A DNA stretch of 64,000 nt from Azospirillum baldaniorum (GCF_003119195.2 NZ_CP022254.1:38501-102500); one strand, 5' to 3'. Shown: positions 18,272-28,078, counted from the first letter of the stretch. Numbers and translations: made by a program. Notes: generated by a model not told the origin, from the sequence alone.

Positions 18272-19958
18272 TCCGAACCCCACGGTGGAGCCGGCCAGCC
18301 CGGTGATCCGCCGCCGCCGTGGCCTGCCGCTGATCTGGCTGGTGCCGCTGGTCGCCGCGCTGATCGGCGGCTGGCTGGCCTGGAAGACGCTGAACGAGCG
18401 CGGCCCGACCATCACCATCACCTTCGACACGGCGGAGGGGCTGGAACCGGGCAAGACCCGCGTGCGCTACCGCGATGTCGATGTCGGGACGGTGCAGGGT
18501 GTGGCGGTCTCGCCCGACCTGTCGAACGTCATCGTCTCCGTGCGCATGGTGAAGGGCGCCGCCTCCTATCTCAACGACCGGACGAGCTTCTGGGTGGTCA
18601 AGCCGCGGCTGGGCTTCGGCGGCGTGTCGGGCCTCGGCACGCTGATCTCGGGCGCCTACATCGGCATGGACCCGGGAACCGGCAACGGCGAGGCGCTCAG
18701 CGCCTTCCGCGGGCTGGAGGAGCCGCCGCTGATCCGGTCCAGCTCGCCGGGCCGGCGCTTCGCGCTTCGCGCCGATCGGCTGGGCGGGCTGGGGCCGGGG
18801 GCGCCGATCTACTACCGCGGCATCCAGGTCGGCGAGGTGGTCGGCTATGAATTCTCCCAGGACTGGCAGTCGCTGACCATCCCGGTCTTCATCCACGCCC
18901 CCTATGACCGGATCGTTCGGCCCAACACCCGCTTCTGGAACGCCAGCGGCCTGTCGGTGTCCATCGGGCCCGAGGGGCCGACGGTGGCGCTGGAATCGCT
19001 GCAATCTCTGGCGACCGGCGGCGTGTCCTTCGAGACTCCCGGCCTCGGCGGCCCCGGCGACAGTGGCGAGATCGCGGCGGAGGGCACGGACTTCCCCCTC
19101 TATGAGAGCCGCAACGCCGCCAGCGATGCCCGCTTCACCCGGCGGGTGCCCTTCCTGGTGCATTTCGACGGGTCGGTGCGCGGGTTGCATCCGGGGTCCG
19201 CGGTGGAGTTCCGCGGCATCCGTGTGGGCGAGGTGACCGACATCCGCCTCGACGTGGACCCGGTGACTGGCGAGGCCCGCATTCCGGTGACCCTGAACAT
19301 CGAGCCGGAGCGGCTGGGCAGCGACCTGCCGGCGGCGCACGACACCGAGACCGCCTATGCCCGCATGAAGACGCTGGTGGAGCAGGGGCTGCGGGCGCAG
19401 TTGCGCACCGGCAACCTGCTGACCGGTGAGCTGATCGTGACGCTCGACCTGTTCCCGGACGCGCCCAAGGAAACACTGGTCCGCGGCGGTCCCTACCCGG
19501 AACTGCCCTCCCAGCCGAACGTGCTCGACACGGCGACCAAGACCGCCACCGACCTGATGAACGAGCTGGCTCGCGCGCCCATCGCCGAAACAGTGGTGGA
19601 ACTGCGCTCGACCATCCAGAAGGCCGGTGCCCTGATCGGCTCGCCGGAGATCGCGCAGGCCGTCGGCTCGCTCAGCCGGTCGCTCGCCGAACTGGAAAAG
19701 ACGACGCAGGCGCTGGGCAGCGAGGGCGAGCCGACCATCCGCGCCCTGCGCGACGTGGCGGAAAACACCTCCAAGCTGGTCCGGCAGGCCGAGAAGACGC
19801 TCAGCAGCGCGGACGGGCTGGTCAACTCGTCCCGCCCCGCGGTCAGCGACCTGCAGGGGCTGGTGCGCGAACTGACCGCCGCGGCCCGCTCCATCCGTGG
19901 CCTGACCGACTATCTCGAACGCCATCCCGAAGCCCTGATCCGGGGCAAACGCGGTTGA
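18264..19958 (+). CDS. pqiB: MCE-domain intermembrane transport protein PqiB
   Basis: About 564 aa. One N-terminal membrane helix (LPLIWLVPLVAALIGGWLAW) is followed by three MlaD/MCE domains: ITITFDTAEGLEPGKTRVRY, FALRADRLGGLGPGAPIYYR and FLVHFDGSVRGLHPGSAVEF. A long C-terminal helical/coiled-coil tail (about 410-560) fits the needle of PqiB-type assemblies that bridge the periplasm. ATGs at 18258 and 18264 are both possible; each overlaps the end of pqiA, so the genes are coupled. Confidence 0.9.
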   Translation: MTDPNPTVEPASPVIRRRRGLPLIWLVPLVAALIGGWLAWKTLNERGPTITITFDTAEGLEPGKTRVRYRDVDVGTVQGVAVSPDLSNVIVSVRMVKGAASYLNDRTSFWVVKPRLGFGGVSGLGTLISGAYIGMDPGTGNGEALSAFRGLEEPPLIRSSSPGRRFALRADRLGGLGPGAPIYYRGIQVGEVVGYEFSQDWQSLTIPVFIHAPYDRIVRPNTRFWNASGLSVSIGPEGPTVALESLQSLATGGVSFETPGLGGPGDSGEIAAEGTDFPLYESRNAASDARFTRRVPFLVHFDGSVRGLHPGSAVEFRGIRVGEVTDIRLDVDPVTGEARIPVTLNIEPERLGSDLPAAHDTETAYARMKTLVEQGLRAQLRTGNLLTGELIVTLDLFPDAPKETLVRGGPYPELPSQPNVLDTATKTATDLMNELARAPIAETVVELRSTIQKAGALIGSPEIAQAVGSLSRSLAELEKTTQALGSEGEPTIRALRDVAENTSKLVRQAEKTLSSADGLVNSSRPAVSDLQGLVRELTAAARSIRGLTDYLERHPEALIRGKRG

Positions 19959-19966
19959 GGATTCCC

Positions 19967-20578
19967 ATGGCTCTCGCTCGTCACACCCGTCGCCTGCTGC
20001 TGTGCGCCTCCGCTGTGGCCCTACTGGCCGCCTGCAGCACGCCGCCCAGCCGCTTCTACCATCTGGACGCCGTCGCGCCGGACACGGCACCCTCGGGCGC
20101 AGCTCCGTTGCGGGGCGCCGAGGCGCAGCGGCGCGTGATCGGGCTGGAAGGGGTGAAGGTCCCCGGCTATCTCGACCGGTCGGAGCTGGTGATGCGGGCG
20201 CCGGGCAACCGGCTGGTCGTCCGGGAGTTCGACCGCTGGGGCGGCCCCCTCGACGAGATGGTGACCCGAACGCTGCTGCGGAACCTCGAGACGGACCTGT
20301 CGGGGACGGAGGTCGTCGGCCTGCCGCTTCAGCGCGACTTCCCGCTGTCCCAGGTGGTCGAGGTGACGCTGGACCGCTTCGACGCGGCGGAGGACGGGCC
20401 GGCGGTTCTGGAGGCGCGCTGGCGCGTCTTCGACCAGGGCGGCGACCGGCTGCGCCGCCTGGGCCACACCGCGGCGCAGGAACCGGTGAGCGCGGCCGGC
20501 GATCCCGGTGCCGTCGCCGACGCGCTCAGCCGCACCCTGGCCCGCTTGGCGCAAGATATCGCAAGCGCGCTGCGCTGA
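19967..20578 (+). CDS. pqiC: PqiC-type outer-membrane lipoprotein
   Basis: About 203 aa from the ATG at 19967; an in-frame TTG at 19955 would overlap the pqiB stop. The N-terminus is a lipoprotein signal (RRLLLCASAVALLAAC) with a lipobox before Cys and the maturation residues CSTPPSRFYHLD. The body matches the ABC-type transport auxiliary lipoprotein (DUF330) family to which PqiC belongs. It is the last gene of pqiABC and likely docks the PqiB needle at the outer membrane. Confidence 0.85.
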   Translation: MALARHTRRLLLCASAVALLAACSTPPSRFYHLDAVAPDTAPSGAAPLRGAEAQRRVIGLEGVKVPGYLDRSELVMRAPGNRLVVREFDRWGGPLDEMVTRTLLRNLETDLSGTEVVGLPLQRDFPLSQVVEVTLDRFDAAEDGPAVLEARWRVFDQGGDRLRRLGHTAAQEPVSAAGDPGAVADALSRTLARLAQDIASALR

Positions 20579-20888
20579 TCCCGGTCGTCTGTTTTAAAAC
20601 GGGCGATCCAAATGAAAATAATCGATTCTCGATCGATTGTCTCAAATGCTGCGCTGCAAAAGCGGCGCATTCCATCAGTTTTTGTGACAGGACGTGACTT
20701 GGATGGTGCCCTGCGTATTTCGCAGAGATTGATTGATTGGGATCAATGTGGGCGGGGAGCTTTGAGCGCCTACTGATTGGGCAAGCGCGATGCTTGGCCG
20801 GGCGGGTCCGTCCGGTCGGGCGCCGCGCAACGTGGCGCGGCCCCCGCCGGGGAGGGCAGGGACCGCCGCAGACCAATAGAGGCGCGTC
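20579..20888. other. 310-nt intergenic region before the PFL gene
   Basis: No gene was recognised. It holds an AT-rich stretch with a 7-bp inverted repeat (AATCGAT...ATCGATT, 20620-20638), which lacks a T-run and so is not a convincing terminator. The FNR-type box listed separately is also here, followed by about 140 nt of leader. Confidence 0.6.
20733..20746. promoter_or_regulatory. FNR/FixK-type box (anaerobox)
   Basis: TTGATTGGGATCAA is an exact match to the TTGAT-N4-ATCAA consensus of FNR/FixK/Anr regulators. It lies 142 bp before the start codon of the pyruvate formate-lyase gene, an oxygen-sensitive glycyl radical enzyme, so activation under low oxygen is likely. Confidence 0.85.
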
Positions 20889-23171
20889 ATGGATTCCCTG
20901 ATGTTCGAACCGAAAATCCCCGTTGCCGAAGCCGAGACGCCGAACCCCTGGCGCGGTTTTGCGCCCGGTTCCTGGCGGACCACGGTCGATCTGCGCGATT
21001 TCATCGTGAAGAACGTCCGCCCCTACGGCGGCGACGGCAGTTTCCTCTCCCCGGCCAGCGACCGCACCCTGTCGCTGTGGAACAAGGTGCGCGATCTCCT
21101 GAAGGAGGAGCGCGCGGCCAAGGGCGGCGTGCTCGACGCCGACACGGAACTGGTGTCCTCCATCGTCAGCCACGCCCCCGGCTACATCGACCGGGAGCTT
21201 GAGGTCATCGTCGGGCTTCAGACGGACAAGCCGCTGAAGCGGTCGATCATGCCCTTCGGAGGCTGGCGCATGGTCAAGACGGGCCTGGAAGCCTACGGCT
21301 TCAAGCCCTCGCCCAAGCTGGACGACGTGTTCCCGGCGCTGCGCAAGACGCACAATGACGGCGTCTTCGACGTCTACACCGAGGAGATGCTGCGCTGCCG
21401 CAAGTCGGGCGTCATCACCGGCCTGCCGGACGCCTACGGGCGCGGGCGCATCATCGGCGACTACCGCCGGCTGGCGCTCTACGGCGCGACCTTCCTGATC
21501 GAGGATAAGAAGGCCCAGTACAAGAGCCTGGAAGTCGACCGCATCGACGAGAACACGCTGCGCCTGCGCGAGGAGATCACCGAGCAGATCCGCGCGCTCC
21601 GCGACCTCGTGACGATGGCGGCGTCCTACGGCTTCGACGTGTCGCGCCCGGCGACCAACGCCTTCGAGGCGGTGCAGTGGACCTACCTCGCCTATCTGGC
21701 AGCGGTGAAGGAGGCCAACGGAGCGGCCATGTCGCTCGGCCGCGTGTCGAGCTTCCTCGACGTCTACATCGAGCGCGACCTGCGCGAAGGCCGCCTGGAC
21801 GAGGCGGGCGCTCAGGAACTGATCGACCAGTTCGTCATCAAGCTGCGCATGGTGCGTTTCCTGCGCACGCCGGAATACGACCAGCTCTTCTCCGGTGATC
21901 CGACCTGGGTGACGGAGTGCATCGGCGGCATGGCGCTCGACGGGCGCACGCTGGTGACCAAGGGCAGCTTCCGCATGCTCCATACGCTCCAGAATTTGGG
22001 TCCGGCGCCGGAACCGAACCTGACCGTTCTGTGGTCGGAAAGCCTGCCGGAGGGCTTCAAGAAGTTCTGCGCCGAGACGTCGATCAAGACCTGCTCGGTG
22101 CAGTACGAGAACGACGACCTGATGCGGCCCTTCTGGGGCGACGACTACGGCATCGCCTGCTGCGTCTCGGCCATGCGCATCGGCAAGCAGATGCAGTTCT
22201 TCGGCGCCCGCGCCAACCTCGCCAAGACGCTGCTCTACGCCATCAACGGCGGCCGCGACGAGGTCTCCGGCGAGCAGGTCGGCCCGGCCTTCGCGCCGAT
22301 CACCGGCGACGTGCTCGACCACGACACGGTGGTCGCCCGCCTGCTGCCGATGATGGAGTGGCTGGCCCGCGCCTACATGAACACGCTCAACGCCATCCAC
22401 TTCATGCACGACAAGTACATGTACGAGCGGCTGGAGATGGCCCTGCACGACCGCGACGTGCTGCGCACCATGGCCTGCGGCATTGCCGGCCTGAGCGTCG
22501 TCGCGGACAGCCTGTCGGCGATCAAGCACGCCACGGTGAAGGTGGTCCGCGACGAGCGTGGCCTCGCCACCGACTTCGTGATCGAGGGCGACTATCCGGC
22601 CTTCGGCAACAACGACGACCGGGTGGACGGGATCGCGGTGTGGCTGGTGGAGACCTTCATGGGTCTGCTGCGCAAGCAGAAGGCCTACCGCGACGCGGTG
22701 CCCACCCAGTCGGTGCTGACGATCACCTCGAACGTGGTCTACGGCAAGAAGACCGGCAACACGCCGGACGGGCGCAAGGCCGGCCAGCCCTTCGCCCCGG
22801 GGGCCAACCCGATGCACGGGCGCGACCGCAAGGGGGCCATCGCCTCGATGGCGTCGGTGGCCAAGCTGCCCTACGCCCACGCCCAGGACGGCATCAGCTA
22901 CACCTTCACCATCGTGCCCGGCGCTCTGGGCCCGACCGAGGGGGAGCGGGTGGCCAATCTGGTGGGCATGCTGGACGGCTATTTCGGCCAGGGCGGCCAC
23001 CACATCAACGTGAACGTCTTCGACCGCGAGACGCTGCTGCACGCCATGGACCATCCGGAGCTGTACCCGCAGCTGACCATCCGGGTGTCGGGCTACGCGG
23101 TGAACTTCATCAAGCTGACCCGCGAGCAGCAGATGGACGTCATCAGCCGCACCTTCCATGGGGCGCATTGA
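20889..23171 (+). CDS. pflB: Pyruvate formate-lyase (formate C-acetyltransferase)
   Basis: A 760-aa glycyl radical enzyme, almost exactly the length of E. coli PflB. The adjacent catalytic cysteines are Cys424 and Cys425 (GIACCVSAM), and the radical glycine is Gly735 in RVSGYAVNF near the C-terminus, spaced as in true PFL rather than diol dehydratases. It converts pyruvate and CoA to acetyl-CoA and formate without oxygen. An FNR-type box lies upstream. No radical-SAM activase gene (pflA) and no formate channel gene adjoin it, so activation must come from elsewhere. A convergent regulator gene follows across a REP element. Confidence 0.93.
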   Translation: MDSLMFEPKIPVAEAETPNPWRGFAPGSWRTTVDLRDFIVKNVRPYGGDGSFLSPASDRTLSLWNKVRDLLKEERAAKGGVLDADTELVSSIVSHAPGYIDRELEVIVGLQTDKPLKRSIMPFGGWRMVKTGLEAYGFKPSPKLDDVFPALRKTHNDGVFDVYTEEMLRCRKSGVITGLPDAYGRGRIIGDYRRLALYGATFLIEDKKAQYKSLEVDRIDENTLRLREEITEQIRALRDLVTMAASYGFDVSRPATNAFEAVQWTYLAYLAAVKEANGAAMSLGRVSSFLDVYIERDLREGRLDEAGAQELIDQFVIKLRMVRFLRTPEYDQLFSGDPTWVTECIGGMALDGRTLVTKGSFRMLHTLQNLGPAPEPNLTVLWSESLPEGFKKFCAETSIKTCSVQYENDDLMRPFWGDDYGIACCVSAMRIGKQMQFFGARANLAKTLLYAINGGRDEVSGEQVGPAFAPITGDVLDHDTVVARLLPMMEWLARAYMNTLNAIHFMHDKYMYERLEMALHDRDVLRTMACGIAGLSVVADSLSAIKHATVKVVRDERGLATDFVIEGDYPAFGNNDDRVDGIAVWLVETFMGLLRKQKAYRDAVPTQSVLTITSNVVYGKKTGNTPDGRKAGQPFAPGANPMHGRDRKGAIASMASVAKLPYAHAQDGISYTFTIVPGALGPTEGERVANLVGMLDGYFGQGGHHINVNVFDRETLLHAMDHPELYPQLTIRVSGYAVNFIKLTREQQMDVISRTFHGAH

Positions 23172-23193
23172 GAAGCGTCTGAGTCGCGGCGCA

Positions 23194-23299
23194 TTGCCCC
23201 CACCCTGACCCTCCCCCGCTGGGCGGGGGAGGGGATAATTCCCTCCCCTGCGTCAGCGGGGGAGGGAAGGGACCCGCGAAGCGGGAAGGGTGGGGGCAA
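23194..23299. repeat. REP-type double palindrome, type A
   Basis: The outer arms ttgcccccaccct and gggtgggggcaa enclose inner arms of ccctcccc/ggggaggg type. It sits between the convergent PFL and regulator genes and may act as a two-way terminator. Confidence 0.8.
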
Positions 23300-23309
23300 C
23301 ACGCCCCCC

Positions 23310-24746
23310 TCACACCGTCCCCTGCGTGTCCTCCTTGATCCCCAGCGCCTGCATCCGCTCGTAGAGCGAGGCGCGCGAAATCCCCAGCAGCTTGGCGGCC
23401 TTCGCCTTCACCCCGCCGGTGCGGGACAGCGCACCGACGATGGCCGCGCGTTCCGTGTCCTTCAGCACGTCGCTCAAGGGACGGTCGCCACCCTCCGCCA
23501 GCCGCTCGCCTGAACCGCCGGGACCCGCCGCGCGCGGCAGGGCACCGCGGATGTGGTCGGCGGTCAGGACCGTGTCGTCGGTCATCGCCGACACCCGTTC
23601 CAACACGTTGCGCAACTCCCGCACATTGCCCGGCCAGTCGTAATCCTCCAGCACGGCGATGGCCCCGGCGGTCAGTTCCCGCGACGGGGCGGCGGTGGTG
23701 AAGGCCAGCTCGTCGAGGATGCGGTCGGCGATGCTGCCGATGTCCTCCGTCCGGTCGCGCAGCGGCGGCAGGGTGATCGGCACCACGTTCAGCCGGTAAT
23801 AGAGGTCGGCGCGGAACTGCCGCTCGCGGACCAGGGCGTCGAGGTCGCGGCTGGTCGCCGCGATGACGCGCAGATCGACGCGCACCACCTTGTTCGAACC
23901 GACCGCCTCGAATTCCCGCTCCTGGAGCACGCGCAGCAGTTTGGCCTGGAGCGGCAGCGGCATGTCGCCGATCTCGTCCAGGAACAGGGTGCCACCGTCG
24001 GCGAGCTGGAACTTGCCCTCGCGCATCTTGCGGTCAGCGCCGGTGTAGGCGCCGGGGGCGACGCCGAACAGCTCGGATTCCAGGAGGTTTTCCGGAATCG
24101 CCGCGACGTTCACCCCAACGAAGGGCGCGTTGGCGCGCGGGCTGGCGGCGTGGATGCCGTGGGCCAGCAGCTCCTTGCCGGTGCCGGTCTCGCCCAGCAG
24201 CAGGACGGTGCTGTCGAGCTGCGCGGCGCGACGGGCCAACCGCTTCACCTCGCGCATGGAATCGCTGTTGCCGATCATCTGCGACAGGGAGTATTTCGCG
24301 CGCCGCTCCTGCGCCAGCTCCTGGCGGGCGCGGGTCAGCTCCTCCTGGAGCTTCTGGTACTTCGACATCAGCGGGCGCAGCCGGTCGGCCCGGTCGAACA
24401 GCGCGAAGCCGATGGCCCCGATCAGCGTCCCGTCCTCCTCGCGCAGCGGCAGACGGGTGACCACGATGGTCCGCTCCCTGATGTCCATGAGGTCGAGCAG
24501 CATGGTCTGCCCGCTCTCCACCACATGGCGCATCTGGCTGTTGGGGATCACCTCCTCGACCGGGCGGCCCAGCGCGTCGTCCGGATTGCCGGAATAGCCG
24601 AGCAATTCCAGATAGCGCTCGCCGATCCAGGCGATCCGCGCGTTCTGGTCGACCACAATCAGCCCGACGCAGGCGTCCGCCAGATGGTGGAACAGCGACT
24701 CCACGGCCCTGGCCCGCAAATGTTCGAAGTTCGGTTCGAGGCTCAT
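23310..24746 (-). CDS. PAS-domain sigma-54-dependent transcriptional activator
   Basis: A 478-aa regulator; ATG at 24746 follows a GAAGGAAGAAGG ribosome site. It has an N-terminal PAS domain (residues about 15-130; [20 protein letters not shown]), a short coiled coil, an AAA+ domain (Walker A GETGTGKE, Walker [13 protein letters not shown]) and a C-terminal Fis-type helix-turn-helix ([20 protein letters not shown]). The sigma-54 contact loop reads GAYTGA, a tolerated variant of GAFTGA. It lacks a receiver domain, so input is probably a ligand or redox signal at PAS. Target genes are not evident; the nearest, PFL, carries an FNR box instead. Confidence 0.85.
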   Translation of the reverse strand: MSLEPNFEHLRARAVESLFHHLADACVGLIVVDQNARIAWIGERYLELLGYSGNPDDALGRPVEEVIPNSQMRHVVESGQTMLLDLMDIRERTIVVTRLPLREEDGTLIGAIGFALFDRADRLRPLMSKYQKLQEELTRARQELAQERRAKYSLSQMIGNSDSMREVKRLARRAAQLDSTVLLLGETGTGKELLAHGIHAASPRANAPFVGVNVAAIPENLLESELFGVAPGAYTGADRKMREGKFQLADGGTLFLDEIGDMPLPLQAKLLRVLQEREFEAVGSNKVVRVDLRVIAATSRDLDALVRERQFRADLYYRLNVVPITLPPLRDRTEDIGSIADRILDELAFTTAAPSRELTAGAIAVLEDYDWPGNVRELRNVLERVSAMTDDTVLTADHIRGALPRAAGPGGSGERLAEGGDRPLSDVLKDTERAAIVGALSRTGGVKAKAAKLLGISRASLYERMQALGIKEDTQGTV

Positions 24747-24961
24747 GCCTTCTTCCTTCTTGATGGGGGGCTTGGTGGAGGGCTTGGCGGAGGGCGTCGC
24801 GGACCTAGCATCAAGTGGGGGCATCATACCAGGGAATCCAGTTGGGGGATGCCCCGCCCCTACGCACGACGCTGATCCTATGCCGAATTACGCCGTGTGC
24901 CGGGGCACGCGCTGTTGTATGGTGCGGCAAGACCGAGACCGACCGAAGACTTGTCCCTGGC

Positions 24962-25537
24962 ATGCTGCCGAAGGCCGATTCGAACGACCCGACCATGCCG
25001 GACCACGAGCAACTGCTGCTTGCCGTCGCGCGCAACCGCGATTCCACCGCCTTCCGGGCGCTGTTCGACCACTTCGCGCCGCGGATCAAAGCCTACATGC
25101 GCCGGCTGGGCGCCGACAGCAGCACCGCTGAGGAGCTGGTCCAGGACGTCATGATGGCGGTGTGGCTGCGGGCGGACCGCTTCGATCCGGCGCTGGCCAG
25201 CGCCTCCACCTGGATCTACACCATCGCCCGCAACCGCCGGATCGACCGCGTCCGGCAGGAACGGCGGCCCGAGCTTCAGCCCGACGACCTGATGCCGGAC
25301 GGTGGGGAGGAGCCCACGCCCGACCACCACTTCGAGGCCGCCGAGACGGCCTTCCGCCTGCGCGCGGTGATCGGCAACCTGCCGCCGGAGCAGGCCGACG
25401 TGCTGCGGCTCGCCTACTACGAGGACAAGGTTCATGCGGAGATTTCCGCCGAACGCAGCATCCCCCTGGGTACCGTGAAGACCCGCCTGCGGCTGGCGCT
25501 CGTTCGCTTGCGCCGGGCCTTCGGGGAGGGGGCGTGA
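24962..25537 (+). CDS. rpoE: ECF sigma factor of the RpoE/ChrR type
   Basis: About 191 aa from the ATG at 24962; ATG at 24995 is an alternative and neither has a clear ribosome site. Region 2 (residues about 25-95: FRALFDHFAPRIKAYMRRLG and STWIYTIARNRRIDRVRQ) and region 4 (about 125-185: LPPEQADVLRLAYYEDKVHA, then IPLGTVKTRLRLALVRLRRA) are complete. Its stop overlaps the GTG of a ChrR-type anti-sigma gene. In this family release of the sigma factor follows photo-oxidative (singlet oxygen) stress. A TGATCC at 24873-24878 resembles the -35 of such promoters, but I could not match a -10. Confidence 0.88.
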   Translation: MLPKADSNDPTMPDHEQLLLAVARNRDSTAFRALFDHFAPRIKAYMRRLGADSSTAEELVQDVMMAVWLRADRFDPALASASTWIYTIARNRRIDRVRQERRPELQPDDLMPDGGEEPTPDHHFEAAETAFRLRAVIGNLPPEQADVLRLAYYEDKVHAEISAERSIPLGTVKTRLRLALVRLRRAFGEGA

Positions 25538-26187
25538 CCGTGCCGGCCCATCATCCCGCCCCCGAACTGCTTCTCGACTACGCCGCCGGCAGCCTGCGCG
25601 AGGTGCAGTCTCTGCTGGTCGCCGCGCATCTCGCCTATTGCCCGGACTGCCGGGCGCAGGTCGCGGAGCTGGAAGCCTGCGGCGGCGTCCTGCTGGCGGA
25701 TCTGCCGCCGGAGCCGGTGTCCGATTCGCTGTTCGGCACCCTGATGACCCGGCTCGACGCGACGGCCGCTGCGCCGCCGCCCGTTCCCACGCCGGCCGGA
25801 AAGAGCCTGTTTCCCGGCCCGCTGCGCCGGGCCATCGGGGCGGAGCCGGAGGCGCTGGAATGGGTGCGCGTCGTTCCGGGCGTCCATCTGTCGGCCTGGG
25901 GCGTCAGCGCCGGAACCGCCTCGGCCTGCCTGCTGCGCATGGCGCCGGGGTCCCGGGTGCCGGCCCACCGCCACACCGACAGCGAGATGCTGCTGGTGAT
26001 GAAGGGCGGCTTCTCCGACGAGTTCGGGGCCTACCGGGTTGGCGACGTGGCGTCCTACGACACCGGCACGCCGCACCACGCCGTGGCCGACGCGGACGGG
26101 GAATGCCTGTGCCTGCTGGTGCAGGACCAGCCTTTGGTCTTCACCGGCCCGCTCGGCTGGCTGCTCAACCGGGGCTTCCGCTTCTGA
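25534..26187 (+). CDS. chrR: Zinc-binding anti-sigma factor ChrR (cupin type)
   Basis: 217 aa, starting at a GTG that overlaps the sigma stop (GTGA). The N-terminal domain carries the zinc anti-sigma motif His-x3-Cys-x2-Cys (HLAYCPDCRAQ, residues about 30-40). The C-terminal half (about 105-205) is a cupin: PAHRHTDSEMLLVMKGGF with metal-type histidines, then YDTGTPHHAVAD. In the ChrR family the N-terminal domain holds the sigma factor and the cupin is needed for response to singlet oxygen. Confidence 0.9.
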   Translation: MTVPAHHPAPELLLDYAAGSLREVQSLLVAAHLAYCPDCRAQVAELEACGGVLLADLPPEPVSDSLFGTLMTRLDATAAAPPPVPTPAGKSLFPGPLRRAIGAEPEALEWVRVVPGVHLSAWGVSAGTASACLLRMAPGSRVPAHRHTDSEMLLVMKGGFSDEFGAYRVGDVASYDTGTPHHAVADADGECLCLLVQDQPLVFTGPLGWLLNRGFRF

Positions 26188-26255
26188 GCGGAAAACTGGA
26201 ACGGGACGGGAACATTCCTTCCCCGCCGCGGGCGCGCTGCTGCTAGACTGCGGCC

Positions 26256-27455
26256 ATGGCTGTGTTCGACGATTGCAAGGTCCTGTGCCGCGACTGCGCG
26301 GCGGCCCTCCGCGGGAGCGAGCCGCGCTGCTCCAAATGCGGCGGCCGGCGGCTGGTCCGGCATGAGGAGCTGCATGGCCTCGCCATCGGCCACATCGACT
26401 GCGACGCCTTCTACGCCACGGTGGAGAAGCGCGACCGGCCCGAGCTGGTCAGCCGCCCGCTGATCATCGGCGGCGACCGGCGTGGGGTGGTCGCCGCCTG
26501 CTGCTACATCGCGCGGATGGCCGGGGTGCGCTCGGCCATGCCGATGTGGCAGGCGCTGGAAGCCTGCCCGGACGCCGTCGTGCTGCGGCCCGACATGGCG
26601 AAGTACAAGACAGTGGGCCGGCAGGCGCGGGAGCTGATGCACGCCTTCACCCCGCTGGTCGAGCCACTGTCCATCGACGAGGCTTTCCTCGACCTGTCCG
26701 GCGTGGCCGAGCGGCTGAGCATCAGCCCGGCCCAGGCGCTGGCCGAGCTGGTCCGCCGTTTCGAGAATCAGCTGGGCATCACCGCCTCGGTCGGGCTCAG
26801 CTACAACAAGCTGTTCGCCAAGATCGCCTCCGACCTGGAGAAGCCGCGCGGCTTCTCGGTGATCGGGCGGGGGCAGGCGCTCGACTTTTTGGCGCCCAAG
26901 CCGGTGTCGATCCTGTGGGGCGTCGGGCCGGTGCTCCAGCGCAAGCTGCAGTCGGACGGCATCCGCACGGTGGGCGACCTGCGTGGCTGGTCGGAGATCG
27001 ATCTGGTGCGCCGCCACGGCAAGATGGGCCGCCTGCTGCACCGCTTCGCCCGCGGCCAGGATGACCGCCGGGTGGAGCCGGAATCGCCGAGCAAGAGCAT
27101 CTCCGCCGAGACGACCTTCGACTGGGAGACCGCCGACAAGGCGGCACTGAAGGACGCGCTGCTTCCGCTGGCCGAGACGGTGGCACGCCGCCTGTCCGCC
27201 GCGGGCCTGCGGGGGCGCAGCGTGGTCTTGAAGATGAAGACCGCCGATTTCCAGACGATCACCCGCTCGCGCCGGGTCGATCCGCCCGCCCGCTCGGCGG
27301 GGCTGATCTGGCAGACCGGCTGCGAGATGCTGGACGCCGAGCCGGACGGGCGGTCGATCCGCCTGATCGGCGTCGGCTGCACCGACCTGCTCGACCCGGA
27401 GACCGAGGCGGAGCCGGGCCTGTTCGACGGGTTCGGCCCGTCTCCGCCGGGGTGA
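26256..27455 (+). CDS. dinB: DNA polymerase IV with N-terminal zinc ribbon
   Basis: A 399-aa Y-family translesion polymerase. Residues 1-35 carry two Cys-x2-Cys pairs (CRDC and CSKC), an added zinc-ribbon-like module absent from E. coli DinB. The catalytic palm follows, with HIDCDAFYATVEKRD and SIDEAFLDLSG holding the metal-binding acidic residues. Then come helix-hairpin-helix and little-finger regions. No clear beta-clamp motif was identified at the C-terminus. It would bypass damaged template bases. It stands alone between chrR and the T6SS island. Confidence 0.9.
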   Translation: MAVFDDCKVLCRDCAAALRGSEPRCSKCGGRRLVRHEELHGLAIGHIDCDAFYATVEKRDRPELVSRPLIIGGDRRGVVAACCYIARMAGVRSAMPMWQALEACPDAVVLRPDMAKYKTVGRQARELMHAFTPLVEPLSIDEAFLDLSGVAERLSISPAQALAELVRRFENQLGITASVGLSYNKLFAKIASDLEKPRGFSVIGRGQALDFLAPKPVSILWGVGPVLQRKLQSDGIRTVGDLRGWSEIDLVRRHGKMGRLLHRFARGQDDRRVEPESPSKSISAETTFDWETADKAALKDALLPLAETVARRLSAAGLRGRSVVLKMKTADFQTITRSRRVDPPARSAGLIWQTGCEMLDAEPDGRSIRLIGVGCTDLLDPETEAEPGLFDGFGPSPPG

Positions 27456-27461
27456 AGCGAA

Positions 27462-27479
27462 TTCGGACCAATCCGGTCC
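27462..27479. promoter_or_regulatory. Repeated TTCGGACCAA motif (copy 1) with GGACC/GGTCC dyad
   Basis: TTCGGACCAA is followed by TCCGGTCC, giving the inverted repeat GGACC-N5-GGTCC. It lies about 80 bp before the PAAR-like start. See copy 2 at 47051. Confidence 0.35.
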
Positions 27480-27549
27480 AGGGACCGCTTGCCGCGGCAC
27501 GGTGGAGGCGCCCACTCTTCGTCTCGACGTTTCGGTATGGAGAGACGGG

Positions 27550-27942
27550 ATGAGTCAGGCGGTGTGCGCGGGTGCCATGATGACCTGCAGTTTTGGGGCG
27601 GCGCCGTCCGCCCTGGTGGTGCTGCCGCTGAACCGGACGATGGCCGGCGGGCCGCCGATGGCGAACATCATGGACAACAAGCCGATCATGAACATTCCGC
27701 CCTTCGGCGTGTGCACCAGTCCGGCCAACCCGGTGGTCGCCTCGATGATTCCGGTGCCGCCGCCGGGCGTGATCAAGCCGCAACCCTGCGTTCCCTGCAC
27801 CGTCGCCCCCTGGGTGCCCGGCGCGCCCACGGTGATGGTCGGCAACATGCCGGCCCTGACCTCCACCAGCAAGCTGATGTGCAATTGGGGCGGGGTGATC
27901 CAGATCGTCGTGCCGGGGCAGTTCACGGTGCAGACGCCGTAG
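27550..27942 (+). CDS. PAAR-like (DUF4150) T6SS spike-tip protein
   Basis: A 130-aa protein from the ATG at 27550, which has GGAGAGACGGG before it. It begins MSQAVCAGAMMTCSFGAAPS and is rich in Pro, Gly and short beta repeats (PANPVVASMIPVPPPG, PWVPGAPTVMVG), with four or more cysteines. This is typical of the DUF4150 PAAR-like family, which caps VgrG and carries effectors. No toxin domain is fused. It lies at the edge of the T6SS island, convergent with the vgrG-MORN end of the minus arm. Confidence 0.8.
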   Translation: MSQAVCAGAMMTCSFGAAPSALVVLPLNRTMAGGPPMANIMDNKPIMNIPPFGVCTSPANPVVASMIPVPPPGVIKPQPCVPCTVAPWVPGAPTVMVGNMPALTSTSKLMCNWGGVIQIVVPGQFTVQTP

Positions 27943-27973
27943 GGTGTGCGGGGGGGTGAGGTGTCGGGGGGAA

Positions 27974-28078
27974 TTGCCCCCACCCTAACCCTCCCCCGCT
28001 ATCGCAGGGGAGGGGACTGTTGCCGCTTCGCAGAAGGCACCCTCCCCTGCGAAGCGGGGGAGGGCCGGGGTGGGGCAA
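27974..28078. repeat. REP-type double palindrome, type A
   Basis: The outer arms ttgcccccaccctaacc and gccggggtggggcaa enclose ctcccccgc/gcaggggagggg and cctcccctgc/gcgggggaggg. It lies between two convergent genes (PAAR-like and MORN), as at 23.2 kb. Confidence 0.8.

Noticed and set aside
20620..20638. AATCGAT...ATCGATT as a terminator for pqiABC
   Set aside because: The stem is only 7 bp, AT-rich, and has no T-run. It may be an operator but there is no support.
23194..23299. CRISPR-like repeats at the palindromic clusters (also at 27974 and 36874)
   Set aside because: Units are inverted, not direct, with no regular spacers and no cas genes.
24873..24878. RpoE-type promoter of the ECF sigma gene
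   Set aside because: TGATCC fits a -35, but no matching -10 was found at the expected distance, so it is mentioned only in the gene entry.
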